From positions 1,029,732 through 1,093,731 of the forward strand of contig NZ_UOOB01000001.1 of assembly GCF_900564145.1 (NCBI RefSeq): a stretch of DNA of 64,000 bases, read 5' to 3'. Source of the stretch: Comamonas sp. lk (GTDB taxonomy: Bacteria; Pseudomonadota; Gammaproteobacteria; Burkholderiales; Burkholderiaceae_C). Made by a program: the position numbers and the translations under genes. Below the pieces are notes generated by a model that was given only the letters and a program-made list of their open reading frames with translations, made no database searches and was not told where the DNA came from. Shown piece after piece: positions 49,120-58,175 of this stretch. Each line of letters begins with the position of its first letter. Positions within the stretch are counted from its first letter, which is position 1.

Positions 49120-50199
49120 TCAGTTCAGTTCGAGTTCGGCCAGCAGTTCGGCTTCGCGGGCATGGGCCAGGGCCTGGATGACATCGCCCAGATCGCCTTC
49201 CATCACGGCGAGCAGCTTGTACAGCGTCAGGTTGATGCGGTGGTCGGTCAGCCGTCCTTGGGGAAAGTTATAGGTGCGAATACGGTCGCTGCGGTCGCCG
49301 GAGCCGATCAGGCCCTTGCGCATGGCAGCTTCCTTGGCAGCCCGTTCGCTGCGTTCCTTTTCCTGGATACGTGCCTGCAGCACCTGCAAGGCCTTGGCCT
49401 TGTTGCTGTGCTGGCTGCGGCCGTCCTGGCATTCGGCCACGATGCCGGTGGGCAAGTGCACCACGCGCACGGCAGAGTCGGTCTTGTTGATGTGCTGGCC
49501 GCCGGCGCCGCTGGCGCGGAAGGTGTCGATGCGCAGGTCGGCGGGGTTGAGCGTAATGGCTTCGGCCTCGTCGGGCTCGGGCATCACGGCCACGGTGCAG
49601 GCGCTGGTGTGAATCCGGCCCTGGGTCTCGGTGGCGGGTACGCGCTGCACGCGGTGGCCGCCCGATTCAAAGCGCAGCGCGCCATAGACGTTATCGCCCT
49701 CAATGCGCAGCACCACTTCCTTGTAGCCGCCCAGCTCGCTTTCGTTGGCGCTCATGACTTCCACCTTCCAGCCCACGTTGGCGGCGTAGCGGGTGTACAT
49801 GCGGGTCAGATCGGCGGCAAACAGGGCCGACTCGTCGCCGCCTGCGCCGGCACGGATTTCCATGAAGGCGGGGCGGGCGTCGTCCGGGTCCTTGGGCAGC
49901 AGCATGCGTTGCAGCTCTTCTTCGAGCTTGATCAGCTCGGCCTCGCCGCTGGCGATTTCTTCCTGGGCCATCTCCGCCATATCCGGGTCAGCCAGCATTT
50001 CGCGGGCCGTGGCCAGGTCGGCCTCGGTTTGCTGATAGCGGCGGTAGCGGCTGGCAATCGCCGTCACATCGGCGTGTTCACGCGAGATGGAGCGGTACTG
50101 CTTCATGTCGGCCATGATGTCTTCGCGCGAGAGCAGGAAGTCCAGCTCTTCCAGGCGTTGGGCGTAGCGTTCGAGCTGGTTGCGCAAAAAGTCTTGCAT
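49120..50199 (-). CDS. prfA: Peptide chain release factor 1
   Basis: A 359-aa protein with the catalytic GGQ in [18 protein letters not shown] (about residue 233) and the codon-recognition PAT in [13 protein letters not shown]. It reads UAA and UAG and releases the peptide. The glutamine of GGQ is the target of PrmC, encoded two genes downstream. hemA is upstream, in the conserved hemA-prfA order. The start is ATG 50199. Confidence 0.98.
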   Translation of the reverse strand: MQDFLRNQLERYAQRLEELDFLLSREDIMADMKQYRSISREHADVTAIASRYRRYQQTEADLATAREMLADPDMAEMAQEEIASGEAELIKLEEELQRMLLPKDPDDARPAFMEIRAGAGGDESALFAADLTRMYTRYAANVGWKVEVMSANESELGGYKEVVLRIEGDNVYGALRFESGGHRVQRVPATETQGRIHTSACTVAVMPEPDEAEAITLNPADLRIDTFRASGAGGQHINKTDSAVRVVHLPTGIVAECQDGRSQHSNKAKALQVLQARIQEKERSERAAKEAAMRKGLIGSGDRSDRIRTYNFPQGRLTDHRINLTLYKLLAVMEGDLGDVIQALAHAREAELLAELELN

Positions 50200-50354
50200 A
50201 GGGCTTGTGGGGCTGAGGATGGCACTGCGCCAGAGCAGGCATCCGGATAGAAAGGGGGAAGAAGCGAGAGGCCGTGACGCGGAAGCGCATCAGGACTGGA
50301 GGCCGGGAGGCTGCGCCTGTCGTGGGCAGCCTGTATGCCAGAGGGCTGGCGCCG

Positions 50355-51671
50355 CTAGAGTGAGTTCTGGGAGCCGGAGTCGTTGCGGCCGGGGCGCAGG
50401 AACAGGCGCGCCACGGTATCGGCTGTCTGGGCGCGTTGGTCGGCATCGCCCTTGTGTAGCTGGGCCATGGTGCCGTGCAGCATTTTTTGCGTCAGACCGC
50501 GCGACAGGGCCTCGAGCACGGTGTCTATGTCTTCGCCCTTGGCCAGCAGCTTCTTGGCGCGGGCAATTTCCAGGGCGCGCCATTCGTCGGCCTGGGCGTT
50601 GACCTGCTGTATCAGCGCGACCGTTCCGCCCACGGGGTTGCGCTGGTCCAGCCAGCTCATAAAGCTCTGCACGCCGGTGTCGATGATGACTTCGGCCTGC
50701 TCCACGGCGGCCTGGCGATGCGCCTGGCCGGTGCGGACCACGGTGGCCAGATCGTCCACGGTGTAGAGGTAGACGTCGTTCAGGTGCTTGACCTCGGCTT
50801 CGATATCGCGGGGTACGGCCAGATCAACCATGAAAATAGGGCGGCGTTTACGCTTTTTGAGAGCACTCTCCACAGCACCCAGGCCGATGATGGGCAGGGT
50901 AGATGCTGTGCAACTGATGATGGCGTCGTACTCGTGCAAATGCTCGGGCAGATCGGCCAGGCGCATGGTGTCGGCACCGAACTGGGCCGCCAGCTTCTCG
51001 CCGCGCTCCATGGTGCGGTTGGCAATCGTGATCTGCTTGGGGCTGCGTGCCGCAAAGTGGGTGGAGACCAGCTCGATCATCTCGCCCGCGCCCACAAACA
51101 GGATGCGGATCTTGGACAGATCTTCAAACAGCTGGCCTGCCAGACGCACGGCGGCAGCGGCCATGGAGATGCTGTGGGCGCCGATCTCGGTGGAGGAGCG
51201 CACTTCCTTGGCGACGGCAAAGCTGCGCTGAAACAGCTGATTGAGCGTGGTGCCCAGGGCGCCAGCCGTCTCGGCAGCGCGCACGGCGTTCTTCATCTGG
51301 CCGAGGATTTGCGCCTCGCCCAGCACCATGGAGTCCAGGCCGGAAGCCACGCGGAAGGCATGGCGGGCGACGGAGCCGTCTTGCAGCAGATAGGAGTGCT
51401 GGCGCAGCAGCTCGGGGTGCACGCCGCCGCTGTGGGCCAGCCAGTTGACCGTGTGGTCCATGGCTGCCGTGTCGGCTGCGCAGTAGATTTCGGTGCGGTT
51501 GCAGGTGGAGAGAATGGCCGTTTCTATGGCGTCATGGGGGCGGTTGGCTCCACCCAGAGAGCTGCGCAGGCCCTGCAGCGTTGGCGCGATCTGATCGAGC
51601 GCGAACGCAAATCGACCCCGCATATCAAGCGGTGCCGTGTGGTGATTGATGCCTAGAGCCCAGACTGCCAT
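50355..51671 (-). CDS. hemA: Glutamyl-tRNA reductase
   Basis: A 438-aa protein. [18 protein letters not shown] at the start, the catalytic Cys in [11 protein letters not shown], and the NADPH-binding [15 protein letters not shown] segment define HemA. It reduces glutamyl-tRNA to glutamate semialdehyde, the committed step of haem synthesis. Upstream of the ATG there is only AGG at 3 nt spacing, while a perfect -10 hexamer sits 9-14 nt before the start codon. The mRNA may therefore be leaderless or nearly so. Confidence 0.97.
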   Translation of the reverse strand: MAVWALGINHHTAPLDMRGRFAFALDQIAPTLQGLRSSLGGANRPHDAIETAILSTCNRTEIYCAADTAAMDHTVNWLAHSGGVHPELLRQHSYLLQDGSVARHAFRVASGLDSMVLGEAQILGQMKNAVRAAETAGALGTTLNQLFQRSFAVAKEVRSSTEIGAHSISMAAAAVRLAGQLFEDLSKIRILFVGAGEMIELVSTHFAARSPKQITIANRTMERGEKLAAQFGADTMRLADLPEHLHEYDAIISCTASTLPIIGLGAVESALKKRKRRPIFMVDLAVPRDIEAEVKHLNDVYLYTVDDLATVVRTGQAHRQAAVEQAEVIIDTGVQSFMSWLDQRNPVGGTVALIQQVNAQADEWRALEIARAKKLLAKGEDIDTVLEALSRGLTQKMLHGTMAQLHKGDADQRAQTADTVARLFLRPGRNDSGSQNSL

Positions 51672-51679
51672 AGCCTGAG

Positions 51680-51685
51680 ATTATA
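51680..51685 (-). promoter_or_regulatory. Probable -10 box of hemA
   Basis: On the minus strand TATAAT (51685-51680) lies so close to hemA that transcription would start about 2 nt before the ATG at 51671. No good -35 is visible at 16-18 nt. Confidence 0.5.
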
Positions 51686-51745
51686 AAATTTAAGACCGTC
51701 TTGGGTAGCACCCGAGTTCTTTGCCTTGGAATCGGAGTGGTGAGC

Positions 51746-52021
51746 GTGGAACTGCTGGCGAGCGTGAATCATTTGCTGAACTGGCTGGCCCCGGCTTTTT
51801 TCATGGCTCTGGGCATGGTGAGTTGTGCGCGAATTTTCAAGATGAATCAAGGTGCATCCCTTGGCTATAAAGCGCAGATAGCTATCAATTTTGCTGTCGG
51901 ATGTCTGACTTTGCTGGCCGGTCTATGGTGGCTGGGACGCGACGGAAAAATGGCCACTTACGCACTGCTGCTCTTGTCAAGTGCCTTGTGCCAGTGGGTT
52001 CTTTCCAAAGCCTGGCGTTAA
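51746..52021 (+). CDS. Small membrane protein of unknown function
   Basis: A 91-aa protein with three hydrophobic segments (NWLAPAFFMALGMV, INFAVGCLTLLAGLWWLG and TYALLLLSSALCQWVL). I do not recognise a family. The best start is GTG 51746 with GGAG 8 nt upstream; a TTG at 51701 would add 15 residues. Part of the frame (51870-51888) is made of repeat-arm sequence. It is divergent from hemA, and its last 45 bases overlap the end of the convergent LysR gene. Confidence 0.6.
   Translation: MELLASVNHLLNWLAPAFFMALGMVSCARIFKMNQGASLGYKAQIAINFAVGCLTLLAGLWWLGRDGKMATYALLLLSSALCQWVLSKAWR
51870..51888. repeat. Repeat arm inside a reading frame
   Basis: AAGCGCAGATAGCTATCAA matches the right arm of the dispersed repeat (compare 28746-28762, TCAAGCGCAAGAAGCTATCA). 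It encodes KAQIAI in the small membrane protein. Only one arm is present. Confidence 0.45.
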
Positions 52022-52948
52022 GGTGTTTTGCGCTAAATCAAGCTTTTGAGGCGGTATGGCCCGAGGCGCGGCCTGCCCCAGCACCCATTGCCTGAACTGT
52101 TCAAGCGTTGTGGATGGCGATCGCCCCGCCGGACGGCAGAGAAAGTAGCCGCGCTCTATATGCACCGGTGCGTTCAAGGCCAGGGCCACGCGGTCCGAGG
52201 CCAGATCCTCTTCCACCAGACAGCGCTGCACCATGGCCACACCCATGCCCGCGGCCACAGCCTGGGTCAGCAAGGCCACGGTTTCAAAGTCTGCGGCCGG
52301 TGGCGGGCAGGGCTCTGTGATGCCCTGGGCCTGCATCCAGCAAGCCCAGTTGCCCGGGTAATTGGTATGAAACAGCAGCGGCCTGGCCAACAGGTCCTGG
52401 GCGGTCTGAATCGCCTGCGGGCCTTGCAGCTCACGCGGATGGCAGATGGGAACGAGGTCGCGGCCGATCACATAGTCGGCATGGATGTCGGCCGGCCAGC
52501 GGCTGCCCACGCGAATCCAGGCATCGATTTCGGGGGCGTTCAAGGCATCGTCGCGCTTGTAGGGCGCAAAGGACAGCATGACGCCGGGGTGGCGGGCGCT
52601 GAAATCCGGCAGGCGCGGAATCAGCCAGTGGCTGAATATCGTGGGCGCCACCGATAGCCGCAGCTGCGGGCCATGGCGGCGCTTGCGGGCGGCGGCCGAG
52701 GCCGCTTCGATGGCGGTGATGGCCGGCTCCACCGCTTGCAGATAGGTCTGGCCGGCAGCGGTGAGGGTATTGCGTCGGCCCTGGCGTTCGAACAGGGCAA
52801 AGCCCAGATGTTCTTCCAGTCGAGCCACGGCGCGGCTGATGCCGCCCTGGGTGACGTACAGCTCCTGCGCGGCCAGGGAAAAACTGCCCAGGCGGGCAGC
52901 GGCGGCAAAAGCGTGAAGTTCTGACAGGGAGGGCGAGTGCATGCGCAT
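51977..52948 (-). CDS. LysR-family transcriptional regulator
   Basis: A 323-aa protein. The N-terminal winged helix (SLSELHAFAAAARLGSFSLA, with QGGISRAVARLEEHLG) is followed by a substrate-binding domain resembling GcvA-type regulators (LRLSVAPTIFSHWLIPRLPDF). It is divergent from a Bug receptor and an N-formylglutamate amidohydrolase-like gene and probably controls them. Start MRMHSPSL at 52948, or the second Met at 52942; the 35 codons upstream are not typical. Its C-terminus overlaps the convergent small gene by 45 nt. Confidence 0.92.
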   Translation of the reverse strand: MRMHSPSLSELHAFAAAARLGSFSLAAQELYVTQGGISRAVARLEEHLGFALFERQGRRNTLTAAGQTYLQAVEPAITAIEAASAAARKRRHGPQLRLSVAPTIFSHWLIPRLPDFSARHPGVMLSFAPYKRDDALNAPEIDAWIRVGSRWPADIHADYVIGRDLVPICHPRELQGPQAIQTAQDLLARPLLFHTNYPGNWACWMQAQGITEPCPPPAADFETVALLTQAVAAGMGVAMVQRCLVEEDLASDRVALALNAPVHIERGYFLCRPAGRSPSTTLEQFRQWVLGQAAPRAIPPQKLDLAQNTLTPGFGKNPLAQGT

Positions 52949-52958
52949 GACGGAGCGA

Positions 52959-52976
52959 ATTATGACGGCTGGTAAT
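52959..52976. promoter_or_regulatory. Possible LysR operator
   Basis: ATTA-N10-TAAT, an inverted repeat with the T-N11-A core of LysR sites, lies just upstream of the LysR gene and 120 nt before the divergent receptor gene. A TTATGAC motif also occurs here and, inverted, near 53059. Confidence 0.4.
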
Positions 52977-53096
52977 ACTTGCGTGCCATCTTGTCGCTTT
53001 TCTTGAATCAAGCAGGCCCACAGAATCCTGGCGAGGGTCGGATGTCTACGCATCCGATGTCATAACCGCCCAGCAAGAAATCCAAGGAGAAGCCGC

Positions 53097-54101
53097 ATGG
53101 CTGTTCGTAGCACCGTTCGTCGCACTGTTTTGTCCACCATCGCCGCCTGCGCCGCAGTGGCTGCCGCAGCTCCTGCCGTGTTCGCCGCTGAGAGCGCCGC
53201 CGATTACCCCAGCCGCCCGATTCGTCTGGTCGTGCCTTTTGGCGCCGGCGGCTCCACCGACATGGTGGCCCGCTTGCTGGCCGAGAAAATGAGCGCGGTG
53301 CTGGGTAAATCGATTGTGGTGGATAACAAGGGCGGTGCCGGTGGCTCCATCGGTGCTTCCGAAATCGCCAAGGCCGCGCCCGATGGCTACACCATAGGCA
53401 TGGCCACGGTGTCCACCCACGGCTCCAACCCCGCCATCATCCGCAAGCTGCCCTATGACGCGATCAAGGACTTTGCTCCCATCACCAATGTGATGAGCGT
53501 GCCCAGTGTGTTCGTGGTCAATGCCAGCGTGCCTGCCAAGAGCATGAAGGAGTTCATCGCCCTGGCCAAGGCCCACCCCGGCAAGTACAGCTTTGCCTCG
53601 CCGGGCACGGGTTCACTGGGCCACGCGAATATCGAGAACTTCATGAACCTGGCTGGTATCGATCTGCTGCACATCCCCTACAAGGGCGCAGGCCAGGCCA
53701 TTACCGATGCGCTGGGCGGCCAGGTGAATGCCATGACGGACAACCTGCCTTCGACGCTGCCCCATATCAAGAATGGACAACTGCGCCCTCTGGCGGTGCT
53801 GGCCTTCAAGCGCGCCGACGTGCTGCCCGATGTGCCTACCTATACCGAACTGGGCTACGCGCCAATGGGCGATGGCGGCTGGTTTGGTCTGGTGGCGCCT
53901 GCCGGCACGCCCAAGCCCATCATCGACAAGCTCAATGCGGCGGCTCACAAGGTCATGGCCATGCCTGACTACCTGGAAAAGCAAAAATCCATTTCGGGCG
54001 AATCCATGGGCAACACGCCCGAGCAGTTCTCCCAGCAGATCAAGGCGGCCATTGCCCGCTACACGGCCGTGGCCAAGCGCGCCAATATCAAGCTGGACTG
54101 A
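53097..54101 (+). CDS. Bug-family extracytoplasmic solute receptor
   Basis: A 334-aa exported protein (signal peptide ending VFAAE). YPSRPIRLVVPFGAGGSTDM, GGAGGSIGASEIAKAAPDGY and LLHIPYKGAGQAITDALGGQ are typical of the Bug/TctC family, which binds carboxylates in the periplasm. There are no tctA or tctB membrane genes nearby, so it is an orphan receptor, as is common in this order. With the LysR regulator and the following amidohydrolase it may handle an N-formyl or related amino acid; this is inference from position. Confidence 0.92.
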   Translation: MAVRSTVRRTVLSTIAACAAVAAAAPAVFAAESAADYPSRPIRLVVPFGAGGSTDMVARLLAEKMSAVLGKSIVVDNKGGAGGSIGASEIAKAAPDGYTIGMATVSTHGSNPAIIRKLPYDAIKDFAPITNVMSVPSVFVVNASVPAKSMKEFIALAKAHPGKYSFASPGTGSLGHANIENFMNLAGIDLLHIPYKGAGQAITDALGGQVNAMTDNLPSTLPHIKNGQLRPLAVLAFKRADVLPDVPTYTELGYAPMGDGGWFGLVAPAGTPKPIIDKLNAAAHKVMAMPDYLEKQKSISGESMGNTPEQFSQQIKAAIARYTAVAKRANIKLD

Positions 54102-54115
54102 TGCGGACCCTCTGA

Positions 54116-55012
54116 ATGCAACAAGCCGACTTTTTGCAGGCGCGGCCGGATGAACCGGTCCTCCTTCATCCACCTCTGGGCGAGGCCTTGCCGCTGGTAT
54201 GCGATTCGCCCCACAGCGGAACGGCCTATCCGGCCGATTTCGGCCATGCCGTGCCCATGAGCCTGCTGCGCCGTGGGGAGGACACGCATGTGGCCACGCT
54301 ATGGGATCGCTGGCCCCAATTCGGCGCCACGCTGATTGAGGCCACTTTTCCGCGCACCTACATCGACCCCAACCGCAACGAGTCCGATCTGGACCCGGCG
54401 CAGATCGAGGGCGAATGGCCGATCGCGCTTTCGCCCAGCATCAAGACCCAGCAAGGCCTGGGTCTGATCTGGCAGCGCATCAGCAAGGACGGTGTTGCCA
54501 CGCCGCTGTACGAGCGCAAGCGCACGGTGGCCGAGCTTGAGCAGCGCATTGCCCGCTACTGGCGGCCTTACCACGCGGTGCTGGCGCAGGCCATCGATGC
54601 CAGCGTGGCGCGCTTTGGCGGTGTGTGGCATCTGAACCTGCACTCCATGCCCAATGACGTCTACCAGCGCCTGGGCCGTACCGATGCGCCGCCGCTGGCC
54701 GATTTTGTGCTGGGCGACCGCGACGGCACGACTTGCGCGCCAGAGTTCATTCGGCTGATAGGCGAGACGCTGGCCGGCTTTGGCTACAGCGTGGCCTATA
54801 ACGAGCCTTACAAGGGCGTGGAGCTGATAGGGCGTATAGGCCAGCCGCAGCTAAACCGCCATTCGCTGCAGATTGAAATTCGCCGCCCCGTCTATATGAA
54901 CGAGGACACGCGTGAACCCAATGCCGGCTTTGCCCCTCTGCAGCAGCATTTCAGGCAGTTGATGGCCGTGGTTGCCGACTATGTGCGGCAAGAAGCTGGC
55001 AAATTGCGCTAA
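54116..55012 (+). CDS. N-formylglutamate amidohydrolase-like protein
   Basis: A 298-aa protein. LPLVCDSPHSGTAYP, DPNRNESDLDP, WHLNLHSMPNDVY and NEPYKGVELIGRIGQP are signatures of the N-formylglutamate amidohydrolase (HutG) family; the His and Glu residues bind zinc. The known reaction cleaves N-formyl-L-glutamate in the last step of one histidine degradation route. No hut genes are nearby, so the true substrate is open. It starts 14 nt after the Bug receptor and is followed by a terminator. Confidence 0.87.
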   Translation: MQQADFLQARPDEPVLLHPPLGEALPLVCDSPHSGTAYPADFGHAVPMSLLRRGEDTHVATLWDRWPQFGATLIEATFPRTYIDPNRNESDLDPAQIEGEWPIALSPSIKTQQGLGLIWQRISKDGVATPLYERKRTVAELEQRIARYWRPYHAVLAQAIDASVARFGGVWHLNLHSMPNDVYQRLGRTDAPPLADFVLGDRDGTTCAPEFIRLIGETLAGFGYSVAYNEPYKGVELIGRIGQPQLNRHSLQIEIRRPVYMNEDTREPNAGFAPLQQHFRQLMAVVADYVRQEAGKLR

Positions 55013-55037
55013 CTTTCTGCAAAAAACCAAGAAAAGC

Positions 55038-55063
55038 ACCCGGTTCGCCGGGTATTTTTTTTG
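55038..55063 (+). terminator. Terminator after the amidohydrolase gene
   Basis: ACCCGG-TTCG-CCGGGT followed by ATTTTTTTTG. Confidence 0.92.
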
Positions 55064-55225
55064 TTCAAACAGCTTGGGTCTTTGAGAAAAAAGTAGCAAA
55101 AGACTGTGGCTCAGAAGCCGCGACAGCCTATTCCGTCACCAATCCTGGGTGGGAATCAGTTACGCTCGCTGGTTAGTGTCTTCATGTCTCTGATGTAACT
55201 AGGCACATCAAGGAAATCTACTGGA

Positions 55226-56854
55226 ATGAAATTCACCCCCATCGCTGCGCTGGTCATAACGAGTCTGGCCACCATTGCCCAGAGCGCTACAGCGCAAGTC
55301 GGTGCGGAAGGACGCATGAACTTCATGCGCGATGCCCGTAACAGCGCCACCGGCCCGCAATTCGAAAACAGCCGTTTGCAATACGGGCCCTTGCCCGTGC
55401 CAGGAGCGCGCTCCACGGCCGCTTCCGGCCCGCTACAGGCGGCCGAGCGCGGTGATGCCAAGGCGCAAAACCAGCTGGGCGAGATGTATGCCCATGGTCA
55501 GGGCGTGCCGCAGAACGCGGTCATGGCGGCCCAGTGGTTCCGCAAGGCGGCCGTCCAAGGTCATGCCGGTGCGCAAAACAGTCTGGGCATCGCCTATGCC
55601 GCTGGCCAGGGCCTGCCGCAAAACTACCGCGAAGCGGCTCAGTGGTATCTGCGTTCTGCCCAGCAGGGCAATGCCATTGCGCAATACAACCTGTCCCGCC
55701 TGTACCAGGACGGCCAGGGCGTTCCCCAGAACTATGGGACAGCGGCCCAGTGGCTGGAAAAAGCGGCGGCTCAAGGCCATGTGGTGGCTCAGTTCGAGCT
55801 GGGTCAGCGCTATATGAAGGCCAATGGTGTGGAGGCCAATCCGCTCAAGGCGGCAGACTGGTTCAAGAAAGCGGCTGAACAAGGCCATGCCGAAGCCCAG
55901 AATCAGCTGGGTGCCATGTATGCCGACGGCCTGGGCGTGAAGAGCGATCCTGCACAGGCTGCGCAGTGGTTGCAGCGCGCGGCCGAGCAAGGCGATGCGC
56001 GTGCCCAGAACAGCCTGGGTCGCATGTATATGGATGGCACAGGCGTGCCGCGCGACTACAGCCTGGCGGCTTCGTGGCTGCAAAAAAGTGCCGAGCAGTG
56101 GAATCCCGACGGCCAGAACAATCTGGGCCGTCTGTATCTGTACGGTTTGGGCGTGGTCTACAGCCCGGCGTTTGCGGCCCAGTGGTTCCAGCGCGCTGCG
56201 GATCAGGGCCATGCCGATGCCCAGTACAACCTGGGCACCGTGTATGCCGAAGGCCTGGGCACGCCCCAGAACTTTGATACCGCCCTGGTCTGGTACCGCA
56301 AGGCGGCCGACCAAGGCCATGCCGCCGCAACCAACAACATCGGCACTCTTTATGCCGAAGGCCGTGGCGTGCCGCAAAGCTATGCCACTGCTTTGCAGTG
56401 GTTCACCCGTGCTGCCGAAAAAGGCGATGCCGCAGCACAGTTCAACGTGGCACGCATGTATGCCGATGGCCAGGGCACGGCAGCCAATCCGGCCCAGGCT
56501 TTGCGCTGGTATGAAAAAGCCGGCCAGCAAAACCATGCCGCAGCCCAGAATCGTCTGGGTGTGATGTATGCCGAAGGCCAGGGCACGGCCCGCGACTACG
56601 GCAAGGCCGTGCACTGGTACCAGCGCGCAGCCGAGCAAGGCGATGCCGCCGCCCAATACAACCTGGGCATGGTTTATGCCCAGGGTCAGGGCGTGCCGCG
56701 CGATCCTGCCAAAGCCTACTTCTGGTACAACCTGGCCGCCATGGAGCTGGGCGGCGAAGCGGCCAAACGCCGTGACGAAACGGCGCAGAATCTGTCCATC
56801 ACCCAGGTGGCCGAGGTTCAGAACAAGGCGCTGGTCTGGCAGCCCAAACGCTGA
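55226..56854 (+). CDS. Exported SEL1-repeat protein, 12 repeats
   Basis: A 542-aa protein. A signal peptide (ITSLATIAQSATAQ) and a 50-residue spacer lead into 12 consecutive SEL1 repeats of 36 residues (about 71-505), each like AEQGDAAAQYNLGMVYAQGQ followed by GVP and AxxWYxxA. A short C-terminal helix ends it. Repeat 7 has an unusual AEQWNPDGQNN start. SEL1 proteins are binding scaffolds, often exported or periplasmic. I cannot name a partner. It is a single gene bounded by terminators on both sides. Confidence 0.92.
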   Translation: MKFTPIAALVITSLATIAQSATAQVGAEGRMNFMRDARNSATGPQFENSRLQYGPLPVPGARSTAASGPLQAAERGDAKAQNQLGEMYAHGQGVPQNAVMAAQWFRKAAVQGHAGAQNSLGIAYAAGQGLPQNYREAAQWYLRSAQQGNAIAQYNLSRLYQDGQGVPQNYGTAAQWLEKAAAQGHVVAQFELGQRYMKANGVEANPLKAADWFKKAAEQGHAEAQNQLGAMYADGLGVKSDPAQAAQWLQRAAEQGDARAQNSLGRMYMDGTGVPRDYSLAASWLQKSAEQWNPDGQNNLGRLYLYGLGVVYSPAFAAQWFQRAADQGHADAQYNLGTVYAEGLGTPQNFDTALVWYRKAADQGHAAATNNIGTLYAEGRGVPQSYATALQWFTRAAEKGDAAAQFNVARMYADGQGTAANPAQALRWYEKAGQQNHAAAQNRLGVMYAEGQGTARDYGKAVHWYQRAAEQGDAAAQYNLGMVYAQGQGVPRDPAKAYFWYNLAAMELGGEAAKRRDETAQNLSITQVAEVQNKALVWQPKR

Positions 56855-56870
56855 TTCCAGCCTGCACCGC

Positions 56871-56900
56871 AAAAAGCGCTTCCCGAGGGAGGCGCTTTTT
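56871..56900 (+). terminator. Terminator after the SEL1-repeat gene
   Basis: AAAAAGCGCTTCCC and GGGAGGCGCTTTTT pair with one mismatch across GA. Confidence 0.9.
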
Positions 56901-57033
56901 CATGGGTAATTGCTGATACAGCGCGGCCGCTTGAATCTGCTTGCGCCGCTAAACTCTAAAGTCCAAAACAAAGCCGCATTGCATTCGGGGTGGATGCATG
57001 CGGCTTCCCATTTTTCGCAACGAGGAGACAACA

Positions 57034-58017
57034 ATGAAAAAAATCACACGCCGCAGTCTGGCCGGCCTGATGGCAGCCGCCGGTTTGCTGGGCTCTTTGG
57101 CCGCACAGGCGGCCGATGCCTTCCCCACCAAGCCCATTCGTCTGGTCGTTGGCTTTCCCGCAGGCGGTCCGCTGGACCAGCATGCGCGATTGCTGACGGA
57201 CAAGCTGCAAGGCGTGCTGGGCCAGCCCATCATCGTGGACTACAAGCCCGGTGCCGGCGGTGCGGTGGGGGCGCAGGACGTGATGAAGTCGCCTGCCGAC
57301 GGCTACACGCTGATGCTGGCCAATACCGGTGTGATGGTGATCAACCCCGCGCTCTATCCCAAGCTGCCTTACGCTACCTTGAAGGACTTTGTGCCCGTGG
57401 CGCGCACCGCCATGCAGCCGCTGGCGCTATTGGTCAACAACAAGGTGCCTGCCAACACGCTGCAGGAGTTCATTGCGTACTCCAAGGCCAATCCTGGCAA
57501 GGTCAATTTCGGCTCGGCCGGCAACGGCGGTATCAGCCATCTGGTGCCCGAGATGTTCAAGAGTGCGACGGCGCTGGATCTGGTTCACATTCCCTACAAG
57601 GGTAGCGCACCGGCCTTTACCGATCTGATCGGCGGTCAGGTGCAGTTCATGGCCGAGAGCATTCCGCAGGCCGCCGCTTATCACAAACAGGGCAAGGTGC
57701 GCGCTCTGGCCGTGACCAGCAAGGAGCGCAATCCGGCCCTGCCTGAAGTACCTACCGTGATCGAGTCCGGCATCAAAGGCTTTGAGGTGGTGGGGTTCTA
57801 CGGCTTCCTGGCCCCGGCAGGCACGTCCAAGGAGGTGGTTGCCAAGCTCAGCAATGCCTTCCAGCAGGTCATGACACTGCCCGAAGTGCGCAGCCGCATG
57901 GTGGAGCAGGGTGCCGACCCGGCCTTCTTAGGTGCGGATGCATTTGCCAAGTTCCTGGCGGGCGAGATGCCGCGTTGGGCGGCAGCGGTCAAGGCCTCCG
58001 GCACCAAGATGGACTGA
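57034..58017 (+). CDS. Second Bug-family solute receptor
   Basis: A 327-aa exported protein. The signal peptide MKKITRRSLAGLMAAAGLLG contains Arg-Arg and may be Tat-type. FPTKPIRLVVGFPAGGPLDQ, GAGGAVGAQDVMKSPADGY and LVHIPYKGSAPAFTDLIGGQ mark the Bug/TctC family. The ligand is unknown, and no transporter membrane genes adjoin it. ATG 57034 with GAGGAG upstream is preferred over the 12-codon longer form. A terminator follows. Confidence 0.92.
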   Translation: MKKITRRSLAGLMAAAGLLGSLAAQAADAFPTKPIRLVVGFPAGGPLDQHARLLTDKLQGVLGQPIIVDYKPGAGGAVGAQDVMKSPADGYTLMLANTGVMVINPALYPKLPYATLKDFVPVARTAMQPLALLVNNKVPANTLQEFIAYSKANPGKVNFGSAGNGGISHLVPEMFKSATALDLVHIPYKGSAPAFTDLIGGQVQFMAESIPQAAAYHKQGKVRALAVTSKERNPALPEVPTVIESGIKGFEVVGFYGFLAPAGTSKEVVAKLSNAFQQVMTLPEVRSRMVEQGADPAFLGADAFAKFLAGEMPRWAAAVKASGTKMD

Positions 58018-58041
58018 TTGCGTTTGGCTCGCTGAAAAGCC

Positions 58042-58075
58042 AAAGCCCGGCCGTTGAAAAGCGGCCGGGCTTTTA
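58042..58075 (+). terminator. Terminator after the second Bug receptor
   Basis: AAAGCCCGGCCG and CGGCCGGGCTTTT form a 12-bp stem across TTGAAAAG. Confidence 0.9.
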
Positions 58076-58093
58076 GGTTGCTCTTGATTTGGT

Positions 58094-58169
58094 AGCTGTT
58101 GGCGCCTGTATTTATTGAATCTCAGGTCTTTTTTTACCTGAAAATCACGAAATACAAGCACTATCTGCT
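58094..58169. repeat. Copy of the dispersed palindromic repeat (before the ugpQ 3' end)
   Basis: The left arm AGCTGTTGGCGCCTGTATTT (58094-58113) and the right arm at 58150-58169 (AAATACAAGCACTATCTGCT) match at 14 of 20 positions when inverted. The spacing resembles the copy at 7986-8061. It lies between convergent genes. Confidence 0.65.
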
Positions 58170-58175
58170 TCTGTT

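Noticed and set aside
55440..56740. Regular DNA periodicity that could be a tandem repeat or CRISPR array
   Set aside because: The period of about 108 nt is explained by 36-residue SEL1 protein repeats in frame; there are no constant repeats with unique spacers.
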